DNA from: Bettongia penicillata ogilbyi
Taxonomy: Eukaryota; Chordata; Mammalia; Diprotodontia; Potoroidae
NCBI GenBank assembly: GCA_023548195.1
Contig: JAJHZJ010000014.1
Coordinates: 13,678,718-13,742,717 of the forward strand
Reading direction: 5' to 3'
Length of the DNA: 64,000 nt
Shown here: piece by piece, positions 33,229 to 43,108 of the stretch
How the letters are laid out: every line of letters starts with the position of its first letter
Position numbering within the stretch: position 1 is the stretch's first letter
Translations under genes and position numbers: made by a program
The notes under the pieces: generated by a model
Told to the model about the DNA's origin: nothing
The model's input: the letters and a program-made list of their open reading frames with translations, nothing else
The model's database searches: none

Positions 33229-33750
33229 AAGATCAGCCTAGCATCCAGAACACAAGTGACTTGGCCTTGCTGTATTCTTACCTGTCAGATCACATCTGGA
33301 GCATTGTTCAATTCTGGCTACCTCTCCAGAGGGAGGTATGGAGAATGATGAGGGGTCTTGAAATAATGCCATATGAGATTTGGTTGAAATAATGAAGGAT
33401 TTTTAGCCTAGAAAGGTAAAGACTTATTGAGATGAGGGAATATATTACAGCTCTCTTCAAGAATTTTAAAGGCAGTCATATAAAAGATGGAGTAGGTATG
33501 TATTTCTTGTTTCTAGAGGACAGAACAAGAGAAGACTGAAAGTTGAAGAGAAATAGATTTAGGTTTAAAGTAAAGAAGTACTTCCTAACAGGGCTACCAA
33601 AAGAGGAGTAGGCTACTTCAAGAGATAATGGATCTTCCTTCAGTAGAAGACATCCAGTGAAGCCCACTGAATGACTACTTATAAAGGTTATTTAAAGGTA
33701 TAGGTTTGACTATATGACCTTCCAACTATGAAATTCTCCAGTGATGGTCA
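33229..33750 (+). mobile_element. CR1/L3 LINE, right of the HAL1 insertion, sense
   Basis: CACATCTGGAGCATTGTTCA, TTCTGGCTACCTCTCCAGAG, CATATGAGATTTGGTTGAAA, AAGAAGTACTTCCTAACAGG and GACCTTCCAACTATGAAATT follow the CR1/L3 ORF2 end and 3'UTR in order. Confidence 0.8.
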
Positions 33751-34095
33751 CTGATACCTGAAGGTTTCAACTGATTTATGTACAAATAACACTCCTTTCC
33801 ACAGCATGTATTCATAAATACTAGTTTCACTTATAGCAATGGTTTTTGGGAAAATCTGTTGTTTTGGACTCTCTACCTCTTAAACTTGCTTGGAATAGAA
33901 ATTCTGGATTGTGAAATGCCAATCTCATCTCTCTGCTACTTTATTTTCTCAGGATTCCATAGCTGTGACATACTATTTACAAATATGTCACTGTATACTA
34001 TTAAATGTTGTTCTGTCATCCATTTTCTCTATATGTATACTGCAGTGGTTGATGGATATCACTTCAATGCTTATAGAGTGGTTATGGTTATGGTT
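33751..34095. other. Intergenic, nothing assigned
   Basis: No gene or named repeat seen. Confidence 0.35.
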
Positions 34096-35817
34096 GCAAG
34101 TGGTTAGCACATTTTTTCTGTAAAAGATCATTTAAGCAAATATTTTAGGCTTTTTGGCCAAGTGGCAAAATTGAAGATATTATATCGGTACTTATATAAC
34201 AAGAGAGAAAACAAAATTACCACAAATTTTAGACAAAATTTAAATATAATAATAATTGTATACAATTTCCTTTGTAATACAAGTCTATTAATGAGAAGAA
34301 TGGAATTATTTTGGGGGGAGGGAGCATCATCTAACTTAATTGAGTTTCTAAGTTAGTGTTCTCTATCATCAGTATTGATCTCAATATTAATCTATTAATA
34401 CTGATCTGTAATCAGATTTTATGTATTTCATCTTCAAAAATTTTTTTTCACATAGGTAGATGTATCGCCAATGAGATATTCACAGTGCCTATAGTGGCTA
34501 TGAGTATGCCAGTGTAATTCTGAATCACAAAATATAACAGACTCTCCACATGGAAGACAAAACCAAAACATTTATTTAAACATCAGAAAATCAAGTCCCA
34601 ATACCAGAAAGTCAAATCCATCATAGCAACAAATAAATCTATACACAATAACAACGCAGGGGGTACCACCATCCCCAAGCCTTCTCCTTGCTAGGACCTT
34701 TCCACAAATGAATGTCCACAGCTCACTGACTGCTTCCTTTCTCTCTCTCAGCTCCTCCCACCACAGACTCACGTGACTCAGGTTTCCATGTGACTCAAGG
34801 AGGTCTCATGGGCCTATTAATGGATGGGAAAAATCTTCCCATTATGTAAAAAATACATTAACAATACAGTATGTACCACTAAGTACTGATAGCAATCCAT
34901 AAACATGATTTTAACTGGGTTTATTCATTCCTTTATTCATTCCTTTTAGAAGGCATTTACAGAATTCTCTTAAATTCTTCTGGTGATATTTGCATGAAAT
35001 AACATGTATTTGCAGAATAGTCACTTCCTATTGAAGATTAGTGGATGATCCTCAATCACACAGTTAAATGTATTTTGAAACATGGAAATTTATTTTCCAT
35101 TTGCATCAAGGGTTGAGAAATGCTGCTGGAAGTATAGTTTGAATTTAGAAAATATATTCTCTGCAAATTTGTGTGGGAATGAAGATCTTGCTTCTTGTAA
35201 CTTTTGACAGAAGAGGAAGTTTATAAAGCAACTTGATATTCATTACTTAAGATTCAAATAGTATTAGTTGTATTCTAATTGACTTTACTGAAGTTTCAGT
35301 TTTGCATATAAACACTGTTTTGCTTTGTAATTTTAGGTTGAATTCATTAAGAATCATTTTCAAGTCTGCAGCAAAAGTCAATTTCCAAAACCATTCAGTG
35401 TTCAATAAAAGTAGTTGAGGGTGGTTCTTGGAGAAATTATGATTTTAACTCTGAGCTCAAAAAAGACATGATAAAGCTTTTTTTTTTTCTTGTTTTGACT
35501 TGATGGATATCCACTAGTGACAAAATAAAATGTTGTGGTGTGGCAATATGCATGGCACATGAAACACTATCGAGTTATAACTGTATCACTGTGATTTGCA
35601 GTGTACTAAACAGAAGTTCAAAGTGGTGAGAGTGCAACTATTTATATCTCCCCTTGTATCACAGAAGCACCCATGAACAATACATAAATGAATGTGGTTG
35701 TGTTCCAATAAAACTTTATTTTAAAATATAAAAACCATTCTTGGACTATACAAAACCAAATTGGGGCTCAAATTTGGTCTGTTGGCTACAATTTGCTGAC
35801 TTCTGGTCTACGACCTC
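34096..35817. mobile_element. hAT-type (Charlie-like) DNA transposon, interrupted
   Basis: The left end reads GGTTAGCACATTTTTTCTGT, then TAAATATTTTAGGCTTT-type text. The right end reads GGTTGTGTTCCAATAAAACT at 35696, then ATTTGCTGACTTCTGG at 35802. These are the two ends of the mammalian hAT family with 'cagnggtcggcaaac' termini. Between them is about 1.3 kb of non-coding interior plus a solo LTR at 34461-34853. No transposase frame remains. The terminal inverted repeats are decayed and I could not identify an 8-bp duplication. Confidence 0.6.
34461..34853 (-). mobile_element. Solo LTR of the ERV family found at 39743, antisense
   Basis: On the - strand it reads CATCCATTAATAGGCCCATG, GAGTCACATGGAAACCTGAG, GTGGGAGGAGCTGAGAGAGA, a TTTCTGATGTTTAAATAAATG poly(A) region, and a 3' end ...GATACA (RC of 34461-34466). 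Each block has its counterpart in the ERV LTRs at 39743-40412 and 42560-43108 (AATAGGCCCATGTGACCTGC, CTGATGTTTGAATAAATGTC). It lies inside the hAT element, so it is younger than that insertion. Confidence 0.75.
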
Positions 35818-35884
35818 ACTATTAAGTCATCCTGTCTTACCTGTTCAAGTTTGTAATTGATGTTTAAATTTATTAAGGCTAGAT

Positions 35885-36010
35885 GGAATGAAAAGCATTT
35901 ATTAAGGTCTTGCTATGTGCTAAGTGTTGGGAATACAAATAGCAAAGTGAGACAGTCCCTATTTTCAAAGGGCTCACCTTCTAATCAGAGAAGGTAGCAC
36001 ATAAGAATTC
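35885..36010 (-). repeat. L2-class 3' end, antisense
   Basis: AAGCATTTATTAAGGTCTTG, CTATGTGCTAAGTGTTGGGA and AAGGGCTCACCTTCTAATCA are reversed L2 3'-end words. Confidence 0.7.
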
Positions 36011-37234
36011 AGCTTCTGGATTGATGAAAACACCCAACAATCTAGGCAGATGGCAAGGCCCATGGTCCTTAGTGTATAGTGGTAGGGAAGATAATATTGG
36101 CTCTTAGTGGCTGCTATAGATCAGACTTGACTTGGTAGGTCTTATGGTTTAGGTTTGAGATCAGAATGAGATACTCATGGACCTTCTAGAAATTAACAAA
36201 ATGAGGTTTACTTAGCTATAGCATATGAAGGTTATTTAGTAAGGATATAACTTTGTTTCAAGCAGATACATTGTCTCCATACAGAAAAAGTCTCAGGTCA
36301 AAAAGATATGATGAGTTCCAGGGCAGTGGAACATCAGTCCAAACTTGTGAGCTGGGCTCTTTTATGTGCTTTGACAAATAGGAAGCAATGTCAGTAGCTC
36401 AGGGACACCTCCTTGCCTTTTAGATGGAAAAAAATAGCCTAGCTTTCATGGTGGGAACCCTAATAGCTATTGATCTTGGTGGTAAGCCACAAGATTTCTA
36501 AAGGACTTTCCATAATCTTAGGGCTATTATTGAAAAACCCTAATCTTGGGGTTTGGCATGGGTACACCATAGGAGGGAAACCAGAATCACAGCAAAAATA
36601 AGTAAATAAATAAGAAGGAAAGTTGGATGTGGGCATATGAAGACCAGAAATCCCAGACTTTCCCTTCCCTCTTTCCAAGTTCCAGATTTTAACAATGTGG
36701 CTCATGGGGTGGGTGATCTTGAATCTTTGCTGGTCACAGTGGATTTCCCCATGTAAAAAGGTGATGCTAACCAGGAACATTAGGGCCACAGCCCTAATAA
36801 TGACACTTTTAGCATAGTACCAATTCTCTTTATAAGTCAGTTTCATCTTTAGTAAAGTACCTAAGCTTCTTGAATGCAACCTGTCCAGGGATCTGAGTTA
36901 ATACTATGACTGACACTGTATCATTGTCATTCAGTGTTTCCTGGGAAACCAGTCAAAACCTCCCCTTTGCTGGCATTTCCATCAGAGAGATGATATTAAA
37001 TCTTTGCTTGTGATGAAGGGCTGCCCCCTTCTTCTGCAGGGGCTGGCTTAAGATTCTCCCTTATCTTCTTCATCCATGACCTCAGGACTGTCACCACTTT
37101 GGCTAAAGGTGTCTCTTTTTTCCATGTATATTCATAATCACTACAGTTATCCAAATAGTTTCTTACCTCCTCTCTCATTAAAATCAAGACCCCTCCCAAC
37201 AATTCCACACAGTGTAGCTTCCCTGATTTTCTCT
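36011..37234 (-). other. Unassigned block, possible degenerate ERV on the minus strand
   Basis: Two - strand frames stand out: 139 codons at 36460-36879, containing a hydrophobic stretch (IIRAVALMFLVSITFLHGE) like a signal or membrane segment, and 70 codons at 36996-37208, basic and hydrophilic (TVLRSWMKKIRENLKPA). Downstream on the same strand is a TATA-like CATAAAAGAGCCCAGCTC (RC near 36347-36364). The combination hints at a retroviral gag/env-to-LTR remnant, but I recognise no diagnostic motif, and an L1-flanked unique sequence is equally possible. Confidence 0.3.
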
Positions 37235-38057
37235 TTTAATAGGTCTGTTTTTTGATTTTACTTTGTTTATGATCACATTTACTACCTCTGTTTTCTCACC
37301 ACAGCTGAAGCAGAACAGATTCTGCCTCAGTCCTGTATTTTAATTCTTTGTGTATCTTTATGTTTCAAGTGTTTTTCTTGGGGGAAAAAACATATTGTAG
37401 GATTCTAGCTTCTAATCCATTTTGTTATCTGCTTCCATTTTATGGGTGAATTTATCCCATTTACATCACAGTTATGATGACAAATTGTATTTTTCCCCAA
37501 ACTATTTTCTTCTGTTTCTCCTTTTTTCCCTTTATAACCTGTCCCTCCTTAAAAGTCTGTTTTGCCCTCCCCTTCAATTGTTATGTGTTCTCCTTTTTCA
37601 TTTTTGAAACAAACTTGGCTTTCTTCTCAAACTTATTAAATCAAATTAGCTCTTAATTTTTATTATTTTTAAATAGCTTTCAGTTTTATTCACTAATTTG
37701 ACACTTTGCCTTCAATTTTAATAACTCCCTCTTTAATTTTCAGCATTTTTTAATTGGGGATTTTGGATTTTTTATTGTTCATGTTGTTTGAGTACTCAAT
37801 TCATTGATTTTTCTCCTTTGTTAGTGAAAGAATTTAGAGATTTTATATATCTATATCTATATATACATCTATACATGTATTATATATGTAATATATACAT
37901 ATAGTTTCTCCTAAGAAATACTTTAGTTTCAATTCATGTTTTCTCATTATTGTAATTGTAATTTTATTTGATGAAATTTTCTATTGTTTCTATAATTTGT
38001 TCTTTGATGTATCATTTCTTTAGAATTATGTCATTTATTCTCAAATTACTTGATTAC
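37235..38057 (-). mobile_element. Old L1 ORF2 fragment, antisense (segment 1)
   Basis: AACATATTGTAGGATTCTAG followed by CTTCTAATCCATTTTGTTAT and GGGTGAATTTATCCCATTTA is antisense L1 ORF2. A TATA-rich simple repeat sits at 37848-37905. The LINE continues beyond the inserted elements at 39177 and, with the same ATTGTTAGATTCTGTTTTCT phrase, at 43169. Confidence 0.75.
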
Positions 38058-38074
38058 TTTTTAGTCTTTCTTTT
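38058..38074 (+). repeat. Target-site duplication, left copy
   Basis: TTTTTAGTCTTTCTTTT, a perfect match to 39160-39176. Confidence 0.93.
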
Positions 38075-39159
38075 TCCCAGTTTTTCCTCCACCTGTCTAA
38101 CTTGCTTTTCAAAATCCTTTTTGAGCTCTTCCAGGGCCTGAGCCCACCCGCCACCCCCCTGGGGTGTCTGGGGTACTGAGGCCCTGCCCTCCACGTCTTT
38201 CCCTGATGGCAAGGATACGTCCTCATCATCAGATCCAAAGGTCGGGATCATTTGCATTTGTTGGAAAAAACTCTCTAAAGTCTTATTTTTCTTCCCTTTT
38301 CTAGGCATTTTCCCAGCCAGTTACTTGACTTCTGAGATTCCTTTCCGCCCCCGCCTGGATCCGCCCAGCTAGTGCTTGGCCTCTGAGATTTAAATGGGCT
38401 TTCCTCCTGCCGGCTGTCAATCAATGAGCTTTAGTTCAGGTGCTGGGGTGGGGGCAGGGCCGTCTCCCAGGCTCAGATCCCTCAGGGGCTTTATGTAGAG
38501 ACTTTCAGGAATGGAGCGGGTGGGGGCGGGGTGGGGGGCCCGCCTCCCAAGCTCAGTTCCCTTGGGGGCTTTAAGCAGAAGCCTTCAGTAATAGAGCGGG
38601 GTGGGGGCAGGGCTGTCTCCCAGGCTCAGCTCCGTCAGGTTTTATGCAGGAATCTTCCGTAATGAAGATCCTGCCTGATGCTGGGGGATTCCTGAGTCCC
38701 GGGCCGGTGCCGCCTCAGCTGCCGCCCACACCTCTGCCTCCCCCGCTTCCTGCCCCCGTCTCTGCCGCCGCTGCTTCCTCCCGAGGGGGCCTGAGTCACA
38801 GAGACGCCCTGCTCCCCCTCTCCTCCAGCCCGGCCTTCTCTCTCACTGACCTGTAGCTTCTGTGGGCGGAGGGACTTTCCTGGCTGCCGGAGCTTCCGTC
38901 TCTGAAGCCTGCTCTGATCAGCTTCTCTGGGGCCTCGGCCAGGGCAGCGCTGGGGGTGGGGTCCACTTTCCGGGGTGCGCCGGACCCTGGGGACGGGTCT
39001 CCAGGGCTCCCTGGAACGGAAATCTCTTCCACTCTGTTTCTGCACACCTTGTATTGACCCAGAAGTTATGGGGGACTCTTTTTACATTAATTCTATGGGT
39101 TTTTGGTTTCGGAGCTCGTAAACGTGCGTCCTTCTACTCCGCCATCTTGGCTCCGCCCC
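38075..39159 (-). mobile_element. 3'-truncated HAL1/L1 copy: 5'UTR plus ORF1 N-terminus
   Basis: On the - strand it starts GGGGCGGAGCCAAGATGGCG (RC of 39140-39159), as the HAL1 at 30397-33212 does. It carries the whole 5'UTR and the first ~75 codons of ORF1 (ATG at 38306-38308; MPRKGKKNKTLESFFQQM), then stops abruptly after ...GAGGAAAAACTGGG at 38076. No poly(A) tail or 3'UTR follows, yet perfect 17-bp duplications flank it. This is the reverse of the usual LINE truncation, which removes the 5' end. Because 5'UTR and ORF1 start are shared between L1 and HAL1, the parent could be either. Confidence 0.85.
38448..38672 (-). repeat. Three tandem promoter units in the HAL1/L1 5'UTR
   Basis: Units of about 75-80 bp at roughly 38448-38520, 38521-38601 and 38602-38672, each carrying CTCCC(A)GGCTCAG, a CTTTATG/AAG core and TTCAGTAAT/GGAAT. 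The copy at 30397-33212 has one. Variable numbers of promoter monomers recall mouse L1, but this is inference by analogy. Confidence 0.75.
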
Positions 39160-39176
39160 TTTTTAGTCTTTCTTTT
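39160..39176 (+). repeat. Target-site duplication, right copy
   Basis: TTTTTAGTCTTTCTTTT directly after the element's 5' terminus; identical to 38058-38074. Confidence 0.93.
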
Positions 39177-39742
39177 AGGGTCCTTTATTCAATATAATTT
39201 TTTATTGCATTGTTATCAGTGATTGAAGTATTTCAATTACTTCAAGTACTTCAATTACTTCAAGTATTTCAATTGAACTACTTCAGTTTTTCTACATTTT
39301 TGGTGAGGTCTTTATGTATTAATATATGGTCAATAGTTGTAAAAGTGACATGTACAATTTAGAAGTGTATAATTCCTTTCTAGTCCCATTCAGTAATTGC
39401 CTAAAGTTCTACCTGCTTTCTTAACTTCTTTCTTGTTTATCTGTTGGTTAGTTTATCTAGATCTGAAAGGGATACATTAAGGTTCTCCCACAATCTATTT
39501 CTCCTTCAAATTTGTTCAATTTTTCCTTTAAACACTTGGATATTATGGTATTAAATGAGTGTATAGTAAGTATAGGTCCTACTTGAGCAGGTAAAGACAT
39601 CTATGGTGGCTTTAAGTATATTTTCTTGCTTGTCTATTTTTATTATGCCTACATTTACTGTAACCTTTTCTGAAACCATGACCCCTGCCTTTTTTTTTTT
39701 CCAGTTCACTTGAAGCATAGTAGATTTTACTTTAGTCTGTTT
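39177..39742 (-). mobile_element. Old L1 ORF2 fragment, antisense (segment 2)
   Basis: The L1 resumes after the truncated copy: AATATATGGTCAATAGTTGT, CTTTCTTGTTTATCTGTTGG, GGTTCTCCCACAATCTATTT and ACCATGACCCCTGCCTTTTT are antisense ORF2 in order. A small 18-bp-period tandem repeat (TTTCAATTACTTCAAGTA) lies at 39228-39275. Confidence 0.8.
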
Positions 39743-39904
39743 TAATGGTAAGGGAATTTGAAGATCTTCCCTGCCCCGTAATAGGCCCATGTGACCTGCT
39801 TTGAGCTTTGGTGTAGCCCATAGTCTGAATCACATGGAGCTGATGGTGAGAAGAGCTTGCTGAATGGGTGGAACAGGAACAGCAGGCAGAAAGAGTGAGC
39901 TGGA

Positions 39905-39945
<41 letters not shown>

Positions 39946-40412
39946 CAGAGAGACAGAGAGACAGAGAGACAGAGACAGAGAGGAGGAGGAGGAGGAGGAG
40001 GAGGAGAAGAAGAAGAAGAAGAAGAAGAAGAAGAAGAAGAAGAAAGAGGAGGAGGAGGAGGAAGAAGAAGAAGAGGAGGAGGAAGAGGAGGAAGAAGAGG
40101 AGGAGGAGGAGGAGAGAGAGAGCGAGCAGGCAGAGCAGAGCAGCTAGTGTGAGCAAGAAAGGGAGTGATTTTGTCTAAAAGAGCTTGTTTGTGGGGAGGC
40201 CTCATGGAGGGAAAGCTTGGGCATGGCCATGCTCCCTGCATTGGATAACGTGCAATAGATTTCCTTGTTGCTATGGTAGATTTGACCTTCTGATGTTTGA
40301 ATAAATGTCTTGCTTTTGTCTTTGAGAAAGAAAGTTTATATTTTGCGAATTTACCCTGGAAATATGCATGCATATCCATAATGGCTGCTGTGGGTATTGC
40401 ATTGGTGCTAGA
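39743..40412 (+). mobile_element. ERV 5' LTR
   Basis: AATGGTAAGGGAATTTGAAG, AATAGGCCCATGTGACCTGC and CACATGGAGCTGATGGTGAG recur at 42562 as the 3' LTR and, reversed, in the solo LTR at 34461. A polyadenylation AATAAA lies at about 40301 in TGTTTGAATAAATGTCTTGC. The end is ...GGTGCTAGA where the 3' LTR has ...GATGCTACA. The U3/R region is swollen by a 200-bp purine repeat. Confidence 0.8.
39908..40122 (+). repeat. Homopurine (GA)/(GGA)/(GAA) tract inside the 5' LTR
   Basis: About 215 bp almost free of pyrimidines on the + strand, apart from regularly spaced C in GAGACA units at 39937-39980. Long arginine/glutamate or leucine/serine frames across it are artefacts. Such tracts can form triplex DNA. 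Confidence 0.95.
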
Positions 40413-40414
40413 AA

Positions 40415-40432
40415 TGGTGATGAGAATGGGAT
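40415..40432 (+). promoter_or_regulatory. Putative primer-binding site, tRNA-Ser type
   Basis: TGGTGATGAGAATGGGAT begins two bases after the 5' LTR, the normal position. It is complementary to the 3' end of tRNA-Ser(GCT) with three mismatches, all transitions, two at sites that would have been CpG. The tRNA was recalled from memory. Confidence 0.6.
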
Positions 40433-42395
40433 TGTGAAATATAAAACCTCTATTTAGAAACAGAAAGCCTCTAGGAAAAGAAATGGGTAACCCAGGGTGG
40501 GAGGATTTATTTTATTCCTCCCTGGCAAGAGAATGGGCAAAAAGCACAGGACTGTGAAAAATGGGAACTGAGGCTACACAAGGGAGCACCCAAAGATTTA
40601 GAAAGATGTTTTCAAGGAATACCAATAGAACAGAAGGGAAAAATGGCAGGAATATGTAGAAGAGGATGGGCATTGTTAACAAGCTATTTTATTATATGTA
40701 AAAGTAAAAACAAATTGCTGGAAGAAAATGTTCAGCTGAAAAAGGAGTTAGCTGATTTGCACAAGAAGCTTTTTATGCTACAGTGTCCAAACTTTCCTTT
40801 AGAAGAGCAAGATAAAAACTATCAGATGGCAACAGAAAACACAGTTGTGTCTCAGAAAAAAAAGAAAAGGAGAATTAACGACAGGAAAGTGAATCCAACC
40901 CTTGCATTTTGGGGGCCTAATTGGGGCGCAGACACCTGGTAGAAAGATGTGGGAGGAAAATGAAACATGTAGATGAGGAGGCTTCTAGGAATATGGGTGC
41001 ACATCCAATACTGGAAGGAAGCAGGAGAACCAGGGGGGGCCACACAGTGTCTAAGGAAATAGCTGAGGATTTTACTCAGCAGGAGGTCACTGATATTTTA
41101 AGTCAATTCACCCCCAAAATGGGAGAATCATTAGTGTCTCTGATGGTGAGAATCAATGATGAAGGGGACAGAGGAGTAGGGATAGATAACATAGATGGTT
41201 TGAAATTCATAGGTATTAGAATCCTTTTGTACATCAAGCTTTTAGGGATTACCATATTCAAGGAGGTAACAATGGAATTAATTTGTTAGCTTTGGCTGCT
41301 GAGGGATGCAGTAAGCAGTATCCCACTGACTCTATGTGACCTAGTGGAGCTAGACCCTGGTATTTTCTTAAAGACTGTATGAGAAAGTTAAAGGAAGAGA
41401 TAATGAAAACTGCAATGATGGGCTTATCATAGCACCCCCTTAACAGTTCCTAATAAAAAAATAATAGTGATGATGGCTCCTCCTACTTATAAGCCCCTGA
41501 TTCTGACTATACTAATTGAGGAAATAGGGCACCCTCTTTTGGAGGTGCTGGATAAGATTTCATAGTTAAGTGATTTAAGGGGAAATGGGGAAAAGATAAA
41601 TTTCCTCAAGAAAGAAGAGCAAATAGCCAACAGACTCAAAGTCAGAATAGACTACCAAGGAGAGAAATGTTTACTACTTTATTAAGAGCAGGGATAGATT
41701 TTGAAAGAATAGATGGTAACTAACAAACTATATAAGATGTATTGAGAAAAGGAACTTAATATTACATGGAATAGGGAAGTAAGAACTGCCCCTACAGATC
41801 CTCTTGAAACATTGTATCCGTTTGTTACACCTTCAGGGAGAATAGCAAATTGGCCAAGCCCCAGCTCAGGTTAAAGAAGTACACAGACAGGATTATAGGC
41901 TCCATATCAATTTAACCATATACTGGAAAAATGGATCAACTACTGTAAGTAGGGCATTAATAGATACTAGGACAAAGGCCTTCCTTGTCTAGGAAAACCC
42001 TACAGTATGGAAGATAGGAATTAATGCAGTTCTAGTGGGCTCATGTACTCCAGAAGCATGGTTGATGCTATAGTTACCCTCCTGTTTCTGGTTATTTTCT
42101 CCTTATTCTTTTTGGCTTTAGTTTATTTAACCTGTTTGCTGGATTTGTCTCCTGCAGACTTAGTGCCCTTCACTTGTAGATAACTGCTTAAGCTGGATGT
42201 CACCCTCTATCCAAGACTGAATTATGTCACCCCTGGACCTGGCATTGACTAAGCTCCAGATACCAGCTAAAGAACTGATACCTCGAATGGGACCTCACAA
42301 GACAGAGACAGCTCTATGTCCAATCTCAGCAGGAAGTTGTTATAGAAAAGAAACCTTCACCCCTTATCCCAAGGGATTTTGGGTCCCATTCATTT

Positions 42396-42405
42396 GAGGG
42401 GGGAA
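42396..42405 (+). promoter_or_regulatory. G-rich polypurine-tract-like sequence
   Basis: GAGGGGGGAA followed by TGATAGGG resembles a retroviral polypurine tract and LTR start. However, homology to the 5' and solo LTRs starts only at about 42560, so either those two lack the first 155 bp or this is a second purine tract. Unresolved. Confidence 0.4.
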
Positions 42406-42559
42406 TGATAGGGTGCTTGTGCTCAAGTCCCCACCTTAAGATACCATTTTATGTCTTTATTTTGTGTTATCCTTGTTATATTGCTGCACAGTTATGTTGA
42501 TACCAGTTATCCTTAAACTCCTATTGACCTATTAATGAAAGAAAGATCTTGGGGCTGAA

Positions 42560-43108
42560 TGTAATGGTAAGAGAATTTGAGCATCTTCCTTGCCCCTTAA
42601 TAGGCCCATGTGACCTGCTTTGAGAATTGGCTGAGCCCACAGCCTGAGTCACATGGAGCTGATGGTGGGAGGAGCTTGCTGAATGAGTAGGACAGGAAAG
42701 GTGTAGTAGGAAGACAGAGTGAGGTGAAACTGAGAGAGACAGCAGGCAGAATATATTAGAAAACAGAATCTAACAATATATTGTTCACAAGAAACATATC
42801 TGAAATGCAAAGATGCATAGAGAAAGAAACTAGGAATGTAGCATCAATGCAATACCCATGGCAGCCACTATGGATAAGCATGCATATTTCCACAGTAAAT
42901 TCACAAAAATATAAACTCTCTTCCTCAAAGATGAAACCAAGACATTTATTCAAACACCAGAAAACTAAATCCATCATAGAAGCAAGAAAATCTGTTATCA
43001 AACCTATTATCAAAACATTATCAAAGCAGGGAGCATGGTCATCCCCCAAACCTTCCCTCCAAGAGGCATATCCATAGTGGCTGCTGTAGGTATTGCATTG
43101 ATGCTACA
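42560..43108 (+). mobile_element. ERV 3' LTR, rearranged
   Basis: Direct LTR sequence runs from TGTAATGGTAAGAGAATTTG to about 42744. It is then replaced by an inverted segment (42745 to about 43063) and resumes directly at about 43064 (GGCATATCCATAGTGGCTGC) to the ...TGCTACA end at 43108. Confidence 0.75.

Larger units (their letters stand above)
40413..42559 (+). pseudogene. Degenerate ERV interior (gag, pro and env remnants; pol missing)
   Basis: Only about 2.1 kb separates the LTRs. A 99-codon frame at 40643-40942 holds a Lys/Glu-rich coiled coil (LLEENVQLKKELADLHKKLF), in the position of gag. A 122-codon frame at 40921-41289 contains SQFTPKMGESLVSLMVRI, reminiscent of the gag capsid region. 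Near 41955 the peptide ALIDT corresponds to the retroviral protease active-site context, with the catalytic-loop glycine lost. A hydrophobic stretch followed by a short tail at about 42062-42183 looks like an envelope membrane anchor. Many stops and shifts are present, and reverse transcriptase and integrase are not seen. It is non-functional. Confidence 0.65.

Noticed and set aside
39228..39275. Possible CRISPR-like or regulatory repeat (TTTCAATTACTTCAAGTA)
   Set aside because: A short imperfect 18-bp tandem repeat inside an old L1; no spacers, and CRISPR does not occur in vertebrate DNA.
39732..40379. 215-, 108- and 104-codon frames over 39.7-40.4 kb
   Set aside because: Translations of the purine repeat (poly-Ser/Pro/Leu or Arg/Glu) inside an LTR; not genes.
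40413..42559. Functional retroviral genes
   Set aside because: Frames are short and interrupted, polymerase is missing and the protease motif is altered; only remnants are annotated.
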